Of a DNA stretch of 64,000 nucleotides, positions 7,504-15,492 are shown in pieces. Source of the stretch: WRCA01 sp050943575 (GTDB lineage Bacteria > Pseudomonadota > Alphaproteobacteria > Rs-D84). Location: contig JBMNPL010000001.1 of assembly GCA_050943575.1 (NCBI GenBank), positions 62,001-126,000 of the forward strand. The letters run 5' to 3'. The notes under the pieces were generated by a model, which worked only from the letters and a program-made list of their open reading frames with translations, searched no databases and was not told the DNA's origin. The position numbers were made by a program, and so were the translations under genes. Position 1 is the stretch's first letter. Every line of letters starts with the position of its first letter.

Positions 7504-10206
7504 ATGTCTGAAATTGATAAAATCCAAGAAACAAAAGTTGCAACTAGTGCGTTAGAAAATGAAATGCGCGGTAGTTTTTTAAATTATGCGATGTCGGTTA
7601 TTGTTGATCGTGCTTTGCCCGATGTTCGTGATGGTTGTAAGCCTGTGCATCGTCGAATTTTGTATGTTATGAATGATGTTGCCCCAGCAACGCGCGCAAC
7701 TGTAAAAAGTGCCCGTATTGTTGGTGATGTTATGGGTAAGTATCATCCACATGGCGATAGTAGTATTTATGAAGCTATGGTTCGTATGGGGCAAGAATTT
7801 TCTATGGGTGCATGTTTGGTTCAAGGGCAAGGAAATTTTGGCAGTATGGATGGAGATAAGCCCGCCGCTATGCGTTATACCGAAGCCAAATTATCAAAGT
7901 TGGGCGCATCATTAATGGAAGATATGGAAAAAGATACTATTGATTGGATGCCTAATTTTGATGGTTCTTTACAAGAGCCCCAAGTTTTACCAGCCAAATT
8001 TCCAAACTTCTTAGTAAATGGTGGTAGTGGTATTGCGGTTGGTATGGCGACCAATGTGCCAACTTATAATTTGGGCGAAGTTTGTGATGGTGTTTTAGCT
8101 ATTTTAGATAATGCAGAAATTGCGGACGAAGAATTGTTTGAAATTATACAAGGACCAGATTTTCCCACTGGTGGAGTTATGATGGGGCGTTCTGGGGCAT
8201 ATAAAGCACATACAACTGGTCGTGGTAGTGTAATTGTTCGTGCAAAAACACATATAGAAGATTTTAAAGATCGTCAGGCAATTATAGTTGATGAAATTCC
8301 TTATCAGGTTAATAAAGCGCAATTAATTACAAAAATAGTAGATTTAGCCAAAGAAAAACGGATAGAAGGTATTGGTGAGATTCGTGATGAAACCAGCAAA
8401 GAAGGTGTTCGTATAGTTATTGAATTAAAACGGGACGCTATTGCTGATATTGTTTTGAATCAATTATTTCAATATACAGAATTACAAAGTAGTTTTCCTG
8501 TAAATATGATGGCATTAAATCATGGTCGTCCTATGTTATTTAATGTTCGTAGTGCTCTTGATGCTTTTATTGATTTTCGCATAGATGTTGTTCGTAAAAG
8601 AACTATATTTGAATTAAATAAAGCCAGAAATAGAGCACATACTTTGCTTGGGTTATCTGTTGCTGTTGGTAATTTAGATGAAATTATTACATTGATTAAA
8701 AGTAGTGAATCCCCAGAAGTTGCCCGTCAAGCTTTAATCGCGCGTGGTTGGAAAGCATCAGATATAGAAAATTATATTAGATTAATTGATGATCCTAATA
8801 CTGAATATGAAAATGGAATATTTTATATGAGCGAGGATCAGGCAAAAGCAATTTTAGAATTGCAATTACATCGCTTGACCGGATTAGAACGTGAAAAAAT
8901 TCATAATGATTTAATGGAATTAGGTTCAACAATTAAAGAATTGTTGGATATTTTAGGAAGTCATGAAAGAATAATTCAAATTATTCGTGAAGAAACAATA
9001 TCTGTTCGTGATAGTTGGGCTGTGCCACGTAGAACAGTTATTTCTGATGCTGAAGTTGATATGGATATTGAAGATTTAATCGCACGCGAGGATATGGTTG
9101 TAACAGTTTCTAATACTGGGTATATAAAACGCGTTGCGCTGGATACTTATTCCGCACAAAGACGTGGGGGCAAGGGTCGTAACGCAATGACAACCAAAGA
9201 AGATGATTATGTATCACAATTATTTGTTGCAAATACTCATACTCCATTAATATTTTTCAGTTCCAAGGGTATGTGCTATCAGTTAAAAACTTATAAATTA
9301 CCTGAAGCGGCTGCTAATGCCAAAGGTCGTCCGTTAATAAACTTATTACCATTATCTGAGGGTGAAACTATTACTGCAATTTTACCAGTACCAGAAGATC
9401 AAACAAAATCTTATTTGATGTTTGCAACCAGTATGGGAACAATTCGTAGAAATAATTTTTCAGATTTTGAAAGCATACGCGCAAATGGAAAAATTGCAAT
9501 GAAGTTGGAAGAAGATGAAAGTCTGGTCAGTGTAATGCTTTGTAATGAAGATCAAGATGTGTTTTTAAGTACTTATCTTGGTCGTTGTATAAGATTCCCT
9601 GTAAGTGAGATTCGTGTATTCCAAAGTCGTAATTCAACTGGTGTGCGCGCAATTAAATTAGGTAAAGGCGATACAGTAATTAGTATGGCAATATTAAATC
9701 ATTCGGATGCGGATACTGAGACACGTGCTGCGTATATTAAACAAAGTCGTGCTTTGCGTAGGGCTGCGGGTGCCGAAGAAGATGCAGGAGATGAAGAAGA
9801 GACATCAAGTATTGTTTTGAATGAGGAAACAATGACAAAGATGGCAAATGAAGAACAGTTTATTTTAACAATTAGTGAAAATGGGTTTGGAAAACGTACA
9901 AGTTCTTATGAATATCGTTTAACTCATCGTGGTGGTTCGGGGATTATAGCAATCAAATTAGGTGGGAAAAATACAGCAGTTGCGGGTAGTTTCCCAATTG
10001 ATGATGATCATGATATTTTAATGGTAACAGATGGTGGTAAAATTATCAGAATAGCGGCGGATGCTGTACGTATAGCAGGACGTGCTACAGAAGGTGTAAT
10101 ATTATTCAAAATTGCGGATGATGAGCGTGTTATAAGCGCAACAGCGATAGAGAAAGAAGAAGAGAAAACTGAAGAAGAGACACCAGTAGAAGAAGTATCG
10201 GAATAA
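7504..10206 (+). CDS. gyrA: DNA gyrase subunit A
   Basis: GyrA is the breakage-reunion subunit of gyrase, which adds negative supercoils to DNA with GyrB. The N-terminal domain opens with AMSVIVDRALPDVRDG. The catalytic tyrosine is Tyr125 in AAMRYTEAKL. The quinolone-determining loop reads HPHGDSSIYE, keeping the Ser equivalent to E. coli Ser83 and with Glu at the Asp87 position. The GyrA box QRRGGKG at residues 552-558 separates gyrase from topoisomerase IV ParC. The C-terminal pinwheel is followed by an acidic, Glu-rich tail. At 900 residues it is of normal length. gyrB is not in the window. Confidence 0.97.
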   Translation: MSEIDKIQETKVATSALENEMRGSFLNYAMSVIVDRALPDVRDGCKPVHRRILYVMNDVAPATRATVKSARIVGDVMGKYHPHGDSSIYEAMVRMGQEFSMGACLVQGQGNFGSMDGDKPAAMRYTEAKLSKLGASLMEDMEKDTIDWMPNFDGSLQEPQVLPAKFPNFLVNGGSGIAVGMATNVPTYNLGEVCDGVLAILDNAEIADEELFEIIQGPDFPTGGVMMGRSGAYKAHTTGRGSVIVRAKTHIEDFKDRQAIIVDEIPYQVNKAQLITKIVDLAKEKRIEGIGEIRDETSKEGVRIVIELKRDAIADIVLNQLFQYTELQSSFPVNMMALNHGRPMLFNVRSALDAFIDFRIDVVRKRTIFELNKARNRAHTLLGLSVAVGNLDEIITLIKSSESPEVARQALIARGWKASDIENYIRLIDDPNTEYENGIFYMSEDQAKAILELQLHRLTGLEREKIHNDLMELGSTIKELLDILGSHERIIQIIREETISVRDSWAVPRRTVISDAEVDMDIEDLIAREDMVVTVSNTGYIKRVALDTYSAQRRGGKGRNAMTTKEDDYVSQLFVANTHTPLIFFSSKGMCYQLKTYKLPEAAANAKGRPLINLLPLSEGETITAILPVPEDQTKSYLMFATSMGTIRRNNFSDFESIRANGKIAMKLEEDESLVSVMLCNEDQDVFLSTYLGRCIRFPVSEIRVFQSRNSTGVRAIKLGKGDTVISMAILNHSDADTETRAAYIKQSRALRRAAGAEEDAGDEEETSSIVLNEETMTKMANEEQFILTISENGFGKRTSSYEYRLTHRGGSGIIAIKLGGKNTAVAGSFPIDDDHDILMVTDGGKIIRIAADAVRIAGRATEGVILFKIADDERVISATAIEKEEEKTEEETPVEEVSE

Positions 10207-10261
10207 AAAATTAAAAATTGTTTTATGTTATTTATATTTTTTAATAAAGATAGGATTTATT

Positions 10262-10663
10262 ATGTCTAAAATAATTGATAAATTAGCATTAGTTTATATT
10301 AAAGATGGTAAAATGTTAATGACCAGAACTTATGGCAAAGATGTTTTTTATAATCCTGGTGGTGTACGTAAAGAACATGAAACAGATATCCAAGCTTTAA
10401 TTCGTGAGATAAAAGAAGAATTGGATGTAAATTTAATACCAGAAACGATAAAAAAGTATGGTGTTTTTACACGTCAAGCACATGGTAAACCTGAAGGTAT
10501 TATGGTTCAGATGACTTGTTATACTGCTGAATTTTTAGAAACACCAAAACCTACAAATGAAATAGAAGAGCTGGCTTGGTTGGATATGTCAGATTGGAAT
10601 AAAATTTCACCAGTTGGTGAATTAATATTTACAGATGCTTATAAAAAAGGCTTATTAAAATAA
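10262..10663 (+). CDS. NUDIX hydrolase
   Basis: The 133-residue protein contains a NUDIX box from Gly34 to Val56: G-x5-E, x7, then REIKEEL. Asp takes the place of the last Gly of the consensus. NUDIX enzymes cleave nucleoside diphosphates linked to another group; the substrate cannot be told from sequence. The stop codon TAA shares a base with the ATG of a 14-codon ORF that is the first copy of the 38-bp repeat, so a gene once translationally coupled to this one may have been lost. Confidence 0.88.
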   Translation: MSKIIDKLALVYIKDGKMLMTRTYGKDVFYNPGGVRKEHETDIQALIREIKEELDVNLIPETIKKYGVFTRQAHGKPEGIMVQMTCYTAEFLETPKPTNEIEELAWLDMSDWNKISPVGELIFTDAYKKGLLK

Positions 10664-10700
10664 TGAATAAACCATATCGTCTTTATTGTGAAGATTGTTT
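10663..10700 (+). repeat. 38-bp direct repeat, copy 1; probable truncated DNA methyltransferase start
   Basis: These 38 bases recur exactly at 11272-11309. Here they form the start of an ORF (10663-10707) reading MNKPYRLYCEDCLE and then a stop. LYCEDCLE resembles the N-terminus of N4/N6 DNA methyltransferases, where a G/E-D-C-L-E segment precedes the DPPY motif. The repeat overlaps the NUDIX stop codon. The methyltransferase reading is inference from a short motif; the repeat itself is directly visible. Confidence 0.7.
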
Positions 10701-10709
10701 GGAATAAAT

Positions 10710-11279
10710 ATGCTAGATAAATTTGTATATCATGGTAGCGAAATTTCAGGGTTAAAAAAACTCAATCCACAACAAACAGTACGTGGGGTTTATTTATTTG
10801 CTGCGAAAGATAAAATTGTATCTGCTATTTTTTTAACCAATAAAAATAATAATAGTGGAGACTTAACATATTGGAAAAGTCGAAATCCAGAAACGGGGAA
10901 AATAGCTATTGTGGAAAGATATAAAAATGCATTTAAATATCTTTATGAGGGAGTTAGTGGTTCTATTTATGTTTTATCGTCAGAAGGTTTTTTAGAGGGC
11001 AAAACAGGATGGGATGAAGAGGTTGTATCTGAAATATCACAAACTCCAATTGAAGAAATTCGTATTAAAAATATATATGATTATTTGAAAAAATTAGAAA
11101 ATGATGGATTATTAGAAGTGTATGAATATCCAAATCGACCAAAATGTGTTCCAAAAAATGATAATGATTTAATATGGCATGCTATAAGACGGGGACCAAA
11201 AAGAGTTAAAAGACTTATAGAGTTGCATCCACATTTAGCAAAACGTTCATTATTGAGTATTATAAAAGATGATGAATAA
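10710..11279 (+). CDS. Hypothetical protein between direct repeats, possible ADP-ribosyltransferase-like fold
   Basis: The 189-residue product starts at ATG 10710 with a weak GGA upstream; the TTG at 10695 lies inside the repeat and is less likely. The N-terminus reads FVYHGSEISGLKKLNP and then GVYLFAAKDKIVSAIFL. This YHGS ... Y-x-F/A-A-x-x-K-x-x-A layout is seen in several small ADP-ribosyltransferase-like and toxin-like families, so that fold is possible but unproven. The C-terminal half is helical and basic, with many Arg, Lys and His. The gene lies exactly between the two copies of the 38-bp repeat, and its stop codon lies inside the second copy. Confidence 0.6.
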   Translation: MLDKFVYHGSEISGLKKLNPQQTVRGVYLFAAKDKIVSAIFLTNKNNNSGDLTYWKSRNPETGKIAIVERYKNAFKYLYEGVSGSIYVLSSEGFLEGKTGWDEEVVSEISQTPIEEIRIKNIYDYLKKLENDGLLEVYEYPNRPKCVPKNDNDLIWHAIRRGPKRVKRLIELHPHLAKRSLLSIIKDDE

Positions 11280-11309
11280 ACCATATCGTCTTTATTGTGA
11301 AGATTGTTT
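11272..11309 (+). repeat. 38-bp direct repeat, copy 2
   Basis: Identical to 10663-10700 and 609 bases downstream. Here the ORF reads MNKPYRLYCEDC and then FLFHIY before a stop at 11326-11328. It overlaps the end of the preceding gene by eight bases. Sequence after the shared 38 bases differs between the copies. Recombination between the copies would remove the intervening gene. Confidence 0.75.
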
Positions 11310-11339
11310 TTTATTTCACATATATTAAGGTAAGTAAAA

Positions 11340-11486
11340 ATGTATAAATTTGAAAAAGAGTTATATTTAAAACACCCATTTAATAACAACATAAAACCTA
11401 AAATTAGACAACAATTACAATATTTAAGAGATAAAGGATATTTGACATTCGATGGTGATGGAACTTATACTATTATAAATAACTAA
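11340..11486 (+). pseudogene. Remnant of a DpnI/Dam-replacing type restriction endonuclease (winged-helix end)
   Basis: A 48-codon ORF with an AAGG ribosome site encodes KFEKELYLKHPFNNNI followed by KIRQQLQYLRDKGYLTF and a short GDGTY end. This is the pattern of the C-terminal winged helix of DpnI-like and Dam-replacing endonucleases (an FE-x-EL, HP-N-x-x-I, KIRQQLQ-x-LRDKG, F-x-G-x-G-x-Y series). The catalytic nuclease domain that should precede it is absent, and the frame is closed by a stop just upstream. Together with the methyltransferase-like start at 11272, it looks like the two ends of a deleted restriction-modification pair. It may still be translated as a stand-alone winged helix. 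Confidence 0.65.
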
Positions 11487-11498
11487 AGGTCAACAATA

Positions 11499-11879
11499 AT
11501 GAATATAGCATTTCTTTCCATTAATGAGGTGGCAAAACAACTGGATCTTCCGGCGCATACTTTACGTTATTGGGAAAAGCAATTTCCGGCATCAATAAAA
11601 CCTGCAACTGGGGCAGGTGGCCGTCGTTATTATCGTCCAGAAACAATATCTGCACTTAAACGAATTAAAACTTTGTTATATGATCATGGGATGACAATAG
11701 CAGGTGTAAAAAAATTAATAAAAGATGGTCAGTTTATAAATACTGATATAACTACTTCGTCAGAAAATTCAATTGATTCAAAGTTATCAAAATCATCAGA
11801 AAGTTTTATCCCATCAAATACAGATATAGATAAAACTATAGATTTGTTAGAACAAGCACGTGCAATTTTAAATCCATAA
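11499..11879 (+). CDS. MerR family transcriptional regulator
   Basis: The 126-residue protein has the MerR winged-helix N-terminus: SINEVAKQLDLPAHTLRYWE, then the GRRYYRPE wing and a helix ending in GVKKLI. The C-terminal part is short, Ser-rich and has no metal-binding Cys, so it is not a mercury or copper sensor. Short MerR proteins of this type with LRYWEKQFP are common in alphaproteobacteria. An AAAGG ribosome site precedes the ATG. The target genes are unknown. Confidence 0.88.
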   Translation: MNIAFLSINEVAKQLDLPAHTLRYWEKQFPASIKPATGAGGRRYYRPETISALKRIKTLLYDHGMTIAGVKKLIKDGQFINTDITTSSENSIDSKLSKSSESFIPSNTDIDKTIDLLEQARAILNP

Positions 11880-11951
11880 ATACTCCCTGAATAAATATTT
11901 TATTGTAAATAGAATTTTTTAGTATAAAATCACCGAGCAAAGGTATAAAAA

Positions 11952-12188
11952 ATGAAAATAATTGAAAAAATAAGTATTCTAGGCGATTCAATTTCCAAAG
12001 GTGTTGTATTAGATAAAATTTCACAAAGATATAAAATATTAAAAGAATCTGCCGCTGATTTATTTAGTCGTGAAAATAATGTTATAGTAAAAAATCATGC
12101 TAAATTTGGTTGTACTAGTGAAAAAGCATTAGGTTTAATTAAAGATATATTTAATAAAACTTATAATCAATACATGGGAAAGAAATAA
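11952..12188 (+). pseudogene. Truncated SGNH/GDSL hydrolase
   Basis: The 78-residue ORF begins with ISILGDSISKGVVLD, the block I region of GDSL-type hydrolases with its nucleophile Ser, followed by RYKILKESAADLF and an NHAKFGCTSEKAL segment typical of one SGNH family of about 200 residues. It then stops. The GGND-type block and the catalytic Asp-His block are missing, so it cannot be a complete enzyme. The stop runs directly into a terminator hairpin, which suggests a deletion of the 3' half. It is possibly expressed but probably dead. Confidence 0.65.
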
Positions 12189-12210
12189 AAACTCGCGATG
12201 CGAGTTTTAT
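12187..12210. terminator. Bidirectional terminator
   Basis: AAAACTCGC-GAT-GCGAGTTTT forms a compact hairpin between convergent genes, with A and T runs on both sides. Confidence 0.8.
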
Positions 12211-12216
12211 TTGATT

Positions 12217-13308
12217 TTATTTTTCCACAATAACAGGATTACCATTTTTTATTTTCTCAATAGTTGCTTTTGATTGAATTATCCCATTTTTATCAATTGA
12301 ATATTGACCAATTGCACCATTTCTGTTTTTTACAGAATATAATGTTGCAGCAACATTTTTATTATTTGGAATAATTTCATTATTTTCCAAAGGAGTATTT
12401 TCATATGCCCATATTAAAAGATTTATATTTTCATATGAATTTCCAACACAACTTTCCATGCTCTTTCCTGTTTCTGCCGTAAATCTTTTAGCAAATTCAG
12501 GTGTTCCATTAGCAGATTTTACATACCACATATCATCAATTAAATTATAATATTTATGTGGCATTTCATGGAAAGAATCAATAGAGGTCAAATTTTTATT
12601 GCCTGTAATTTGGAAAAATTGTTCGGTAAATAACTTTGTTCCAGGCATTAACATAAACATTAACCAGTAATCTGGATTTAATTTATTTAATTTGGTAATA
12701 GATGTTCTAAAGTCGCGTTCATCTGAATTATATAATTCGGTTGCTAATGTTTTTATTCCTGCTTTATTTAATTCACGATTTATAAATTCAGACTGTGTAA
12801 TTGATACTTGATTATTGTTTAATACATATACAATTGTTTTAATACCATCATGTTTGAATTTTTTAATCAACGTGTCAGCAATTGCACCATATTGTGTATA
12901 GTTATTAAATATATAATAAGGTTTTGAAACATCAGCTAACCCTGCACAAGTTATATGAATTTGTTCAGCTTTTTGAGCAATGTCTGCCATAACTGGTGCG
13001 GAAATTCCCCACAATGATACAGTTGCATTTGTTTTATCTTGGTGTGCAAATTTTTGTGCAATAGTTGCGGCTTTTTTTGGCTGTAATCCATCATCTTCAA
13101 AAATTAATTTATATTTATATTTTGTGTCTTTCTTATCCCAATCTGATAAAGCCATCATCATAGATTTTTGATTTGCAATTCCAACAACTGCGGCATCGCC
13201 AGTTAATGGTAATGATACACCAATCTTAATTAATGGTTTGTTGGATTGATCTTTATCACATGCAACAAGTGATAATACGATACCTAAGATACATAATAAT
13301 TTTTGCAT
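12217..13308 (-). CDS. Branched-chain amino-acid type ABC transporter binding lipoprotein
   Basis: The 363-residue product has a lipoprotein signal (LSLVAC, lipid Cys at residue 17). The mature part is a type I periplasmic binding protein of the LivJ/amide family, with IKIGVSLPLTGDAAVVG near its start and a two-domain alpha/beta layout. Such proteins deliver amino acids or similar small molecules to an ABC importer. No LivH, LivM, LivG or LivF gene is nearby, so the partner permease must be elsewhere or the protein may be a sensor. The ligand is unknown. Confidence 0.87.
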   Translation of the reverse strand: MQKLLCILGIVLSLVACDKDQSNKPLIKIGVSLPLTGDAAVVGIANQKSMMMALSDWDKKDTKYKYKLIFEDDGLQPKKAATIAQKFAHQDKTNATVSLWGISAPVMADIAQKAEQIHITCAGLADVSKPYYIFNNYTQYGAIADTLIKKFKHDGIKTIVYVLNNNQVSITQSEFINRELNKAGIKTLATELYNSDERDFRTSITKLNKLNPDYWLMFMLMPGTKLFTEQFFQITGNKNLTSIDSFHEMPHKYYNLIDDMWYVKSANGTPEFAKRFTAETGKSMESCVGNSYENINLLIWAYENTPLENNEIIPNNKNVAATLYSVKNRNGAIGQYSIDKNGIIQSKATIEKIKNGNPVIVEK

Positions 13309-13554
13309 TTTTTTACCTTTGTTATTATTAGTTTATTTATTCTTACAAAAAGATAAAACAAATGACAGAACATGCTATACAATTCATGAACTGATGACCT
13401 GCATGATTTACTGCAGTTTGAAAAAGAAATCAAGATGTTTTTGAACAAATGCGATATCTGACATGTTATACACAAAACGCGAAACACTAAAATAATACTT
13501 GACAATTTATTTTTTATGTATTAATTTATAATCGACGACACAAGAGGGTATGGA
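13309..13554. other. Intergenic region between divergent genes
   Basis: No gene with a ribosome site is seen. A TTGACA at 13499-13504 and a TATAAT at 13527-13532 point towards the next plus-strand gene, but the 22-base gap between them is too long for a standard promoter. A short frame starting MTEHAIQFMN at 13362 stops after ten codons; the next frame carries a plausible helix (LLQFEKEIKMFLNKCDI), which might be a decayed small gene. Confidence 0.35.
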
Positions 13555-14382
13555 TTGGAAATAGATTTTAACAAAGCTTTGCATGATATGAAATATCATG
13601 ATTCAATGGCAACAGTAACTTTTGGTCCATATTCACCAACGTACCTTATTGCAACAGATGAAAATGCAGACCAAGATATCAAAGGTTGTATATATAATAA
13701 AAAAGAAGAAAAATACTGCGAAAAAGTTCTGACTGTATCGGCATCTGGCGATCATCCATTGTTTTGTAAAAGATATAGTGCTAAATACATTACTACTTTT
13801 GATGTAACATATACATCAAAATTAATTATGGATATTAAAACAGTTGCTATAAAAACACTGACTTTTAATAATTATTGGCAATTATTGAACAATTTATGGG
13901 ACAATCCAAATATTAAATCAGTACCAAATTTTAATCGTATTATGTCTGAATTAGACTCGGACGAACAAGAGTATATTCATGTAATGGATGGGAAATTCGC
14001 ATTATTTAACTTTGGGACTCCGCCAAGTTATTATGAATCTGATAAAAACACTCATAAATCACTTTATACGGAATTACAACAAGTTGATTTGTCAGCATTT
14101 CCTTTTATTTGGACAGATATTGAAAATTTGGATACAAAACTACAAAATAATACATACGATTTTATACATTTATCAAATATATTGGATTATGTAAGTGACG
14201 ACATCAAAGTGTCTGTTTTAAAAAGTTTAACCCAAAGATTAAATTGTGGTGGCCGTATATTAATGCGCAGAATCATTGGAAATTATCAATTGGCCACTAT
14301 ATGTCAAAAGATAGAAAAACAATCTTCTGATTTGGCTTTTGGTAATTATATGGAAAAGATGGTTTTTGTAAAGTATAGATAA
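13555..14382 (+). CDS. DUF3419-like (BtaA-type) SAM-dependent enzyme
   Basis: The 275 residues resemble the DUF3419 family, which includes the S-adenosylmethionine:diacylglycerol 3-amino-3-carboxypropyl transferase BtaA. The N-terminal segment VLTVSASGDHPLF followed by ITTFDVTYTSKLIMDIK matches the SAM-binding and neighbouring helix pattern. The later YDFIHLSNILDYV matches the LSNILD block. The family's typical Asp-x-Asn-Pro is not kept (DVTYTS). The start is TTG at 13555, six bases after AGAGGG; the nearby ATG at 13550 leads to a stop after four codons. Lipid synthesis is possible; the substrate is uncertain. Confidence 0.6.
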   Translation: MEIDFNKALHDMKYHDSMATVTFGPYSPTYLIATDENADQDIKGCIYNKKEEKYCEKVLTVSASGDHPLFCKRYSAKYITTFDVTYTSKLIMDIKTVAIKTLTFNNYWQLLNNLWDNPNIKSVPNFNRIMSELDSDEQEYIHVMDGKFALFNFGTPPSYYESDKNTHKSLYTELQQVDLSAFPFIWTDIENLDTKLQNNTYDFIHLSNILDYVSDDIKVSVLKSLTQRLNCGGRILMRRIIGNYQLATICQKIEKQSSDLAFGNYMEKMVFVKYR

Positions 14383-14464
14383 CATAGCGATTTGAAAAGT
14401 TTATAAATGTATAAAATGGTATCTGTTTTCAACGCCTAACTTTCGAACATATTGGGAATCTAGC

Positions 14465-14491
14465 AAAAAATCATCCCAATAGGTGATTTTT
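14465..14491. terminator. Hairpin terminator downstream of tRNA-Glu
   Basis: AAAAATCA and TGATTTTT pair around an 10-base loop. On the minus strand it follows the 3' end of tRNA-Glu by a few bases and ends in a T run. It may also stop the plus-strand gene ending at 14382. Confidence 0.6.
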
Positions 14492-14497
14492 AATTTT

Positions 14498-14572
14498 TGG
14501 CAGTCCCAACGGGAATTGAACCCGTGTTTTCAGAATGAGAATCTGACGTCCTGACCGCTAGACGATGGGACC
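14498..14572 (-). tRNA. tRNA-Glu (anticodon CTC)
   Basis: The minus strand folds as a cloverleaf: acceptor GGTCCCA/TGGGACT, anticodon stem TCAGA/TCTGA with loop TTCTCAT, T arm CGGG/CCCG with TTCAATT, and an encoded CCA end. Anticodon CTC reads GAG. Confidence 0.95.
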
Positions 14573-14679
14573 TATGTAATAAATTAAGTTTATAATGAAG
14601 AATACCGATTTTCAAGAGAAACTATACATTATCTCAAGATACAAATATTTTCCGATTTATTAAGAATAATTTTTTGTGC

Positions 14680-14685
14680 TATAAT
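14680..14685 (+). promoter_or_regulatory. -10 box of the GNAT gene
   Basis: A perfect TATAAT lies five bases before the ATG at 14691. Transcription would start at about 14692, so either that ATG is leaderless or translation starts at ATG 14712 after AGGG. Confidence 0.5.
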
Positions 14686-14711
14686 AATCTATGAACACAA
14701 AAGGGCTTCTA

Positions 14712-15257
14712 ATGAACCGTAGCATAAAATTCAAATTAAAAAATGGTAAAATTGTCACAATTCGTCGTATCCGAGGAACTGATTATGAAAATAGTATGAA
14801 ATATTTGGATGAATTAGCAAGTGGTCTAGGTGCAAAGTGGACTTGGCAATATGCTGGGCAACCTAAAAAAGACAAAGAAAAATCTATACAGATGTATGAG
14901 GACCCGAACAATTTATTTGTTGGTGCATGGGACGAAAATAAACTTGTCGGCATTGCTAGTATAACTAAAAAACGAGCTGGGCATCCATATTCTGGACGTG
15001 TCGCTAGTACAACGACCAATATGTTAGAACAATATACATCAAATGGTCTGGGAACAAAATTTAAACAAATTATCGAAAAATGGGCACGTGAAAATAATGT
15101 GCATATATTGCAAGGTACAGTTCGACATAAAAATATACGTTCGTTGGGTAATTTATTAAAACAAGGTTGGGGAATCGTCGGTATTTTACACGATACAGCA
15201 TTTATAGATGGTGAATGGCATCACGAATATATATTAGAAAAACTATTAGAAAAATAA
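14712..15257 (+). CDS. GNAT family N-acetyltransferase
   Basis: I chose ATG 14712 because AAAGGG lies seven bases upstream; an ATG at 14691 would add seven residues. The 181-residue product has the GNAT fold: a beta strand FVGAWDENKLVGIASI, the acetyl-CoA loop SNGLGTKF with its helix, then NVHILQGTVRHKNIRSLGNLLKQGW, where the Asn and the following helix are typical of motif B. The acetyl acceptor cannot be told from the sequence. It lies alone between two tRNA genes of opposite direction and ends in its own terminator. Confidence 0.85.
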   Translation: MNRSIKFKLKNGKIVTIRRIRGTDYENSMKYLDELASGLGAKWTWQYAGQPKKDKEKSIQMYEDPNNLFVGAWDENKLVGIASITKKRAGHPYSGRVASTTTNMLEQYTSNGLGTKFKQIIEKWARENNVHILQGTVRHKNIRSLGNLLKQGWGIVGILHDTAFIDGEWHHEYILEKLLEK

Positions 15258-15261
15258 TTTG

Positions 15262-15287
15262 AAAGTGGCAAATTTTTGCCACTTTTT
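15262..15287 (+). terminator. Terminator of the GNAT gene
   Basis: AAAGTGGCA and TGCCACTTT pair perfectly around a six-base loop and are followed by T residues. Confidence 0.85.
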
Positions 15288-15332
15288 AAATCTAAACATT
15301 CGAATTTAACGTATATATTGCAACTTGAACAA

Positions 15333-15359
15333 AAAACTGCCCTTGTTGTGGGCAGTTTT
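15333..15359 (-). terminator. Terminator downstream of tRNA-Gln
   Basis: AAAACTGCCC and GGGCAGTTTT form a ten-base stem just past the 3' end of tRNA-Gln on the minus strand, with T runs following. Confidence 0.75.
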
Positions 15360-15367
15360 GTTTATCT

Positions 15368-15441
15368 TGGTTGGGGCGCACGGATTCGAACCGCGATAAA
15401 GAGAACCAAAATCTCTTGTCCTACCGTTAGACGACACCCCA
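15368..15441 (-). tRNA. tRNA-Gln (anticodon TTG)
   Basis: Acceptor TGGGGTG pairs with CGCCCCA. The first pair is U1-A72, typical of tRNA-Gln. Anticodon stem AGAGA/TCTCT encloses loop TTTTGGT, and the CCA end is encoded. Anticodon TTG reads CAA. Confidence 0.95.
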
Positions 15442-15492
15442 AGAGTTTGTAAATTATAATCGACAAATATAAAAAATCAATCAAATAATTGA

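Noticed and set aside
10663..11309. The 38-bp repeats as a CRISPR array or insertion-sequence ends
   Set aside because: There are only two copies in direct orientation, 609 bases apart, with a coding gene between them and no transposase, inverted ends or cas genes.
13284..13505. Minus-strand ORF of 73 codons over the start of the binding-protein gene
   Set aside because: It overlaps the signal peptide of a clear gene, has no ribosome site and no recognisable domain.
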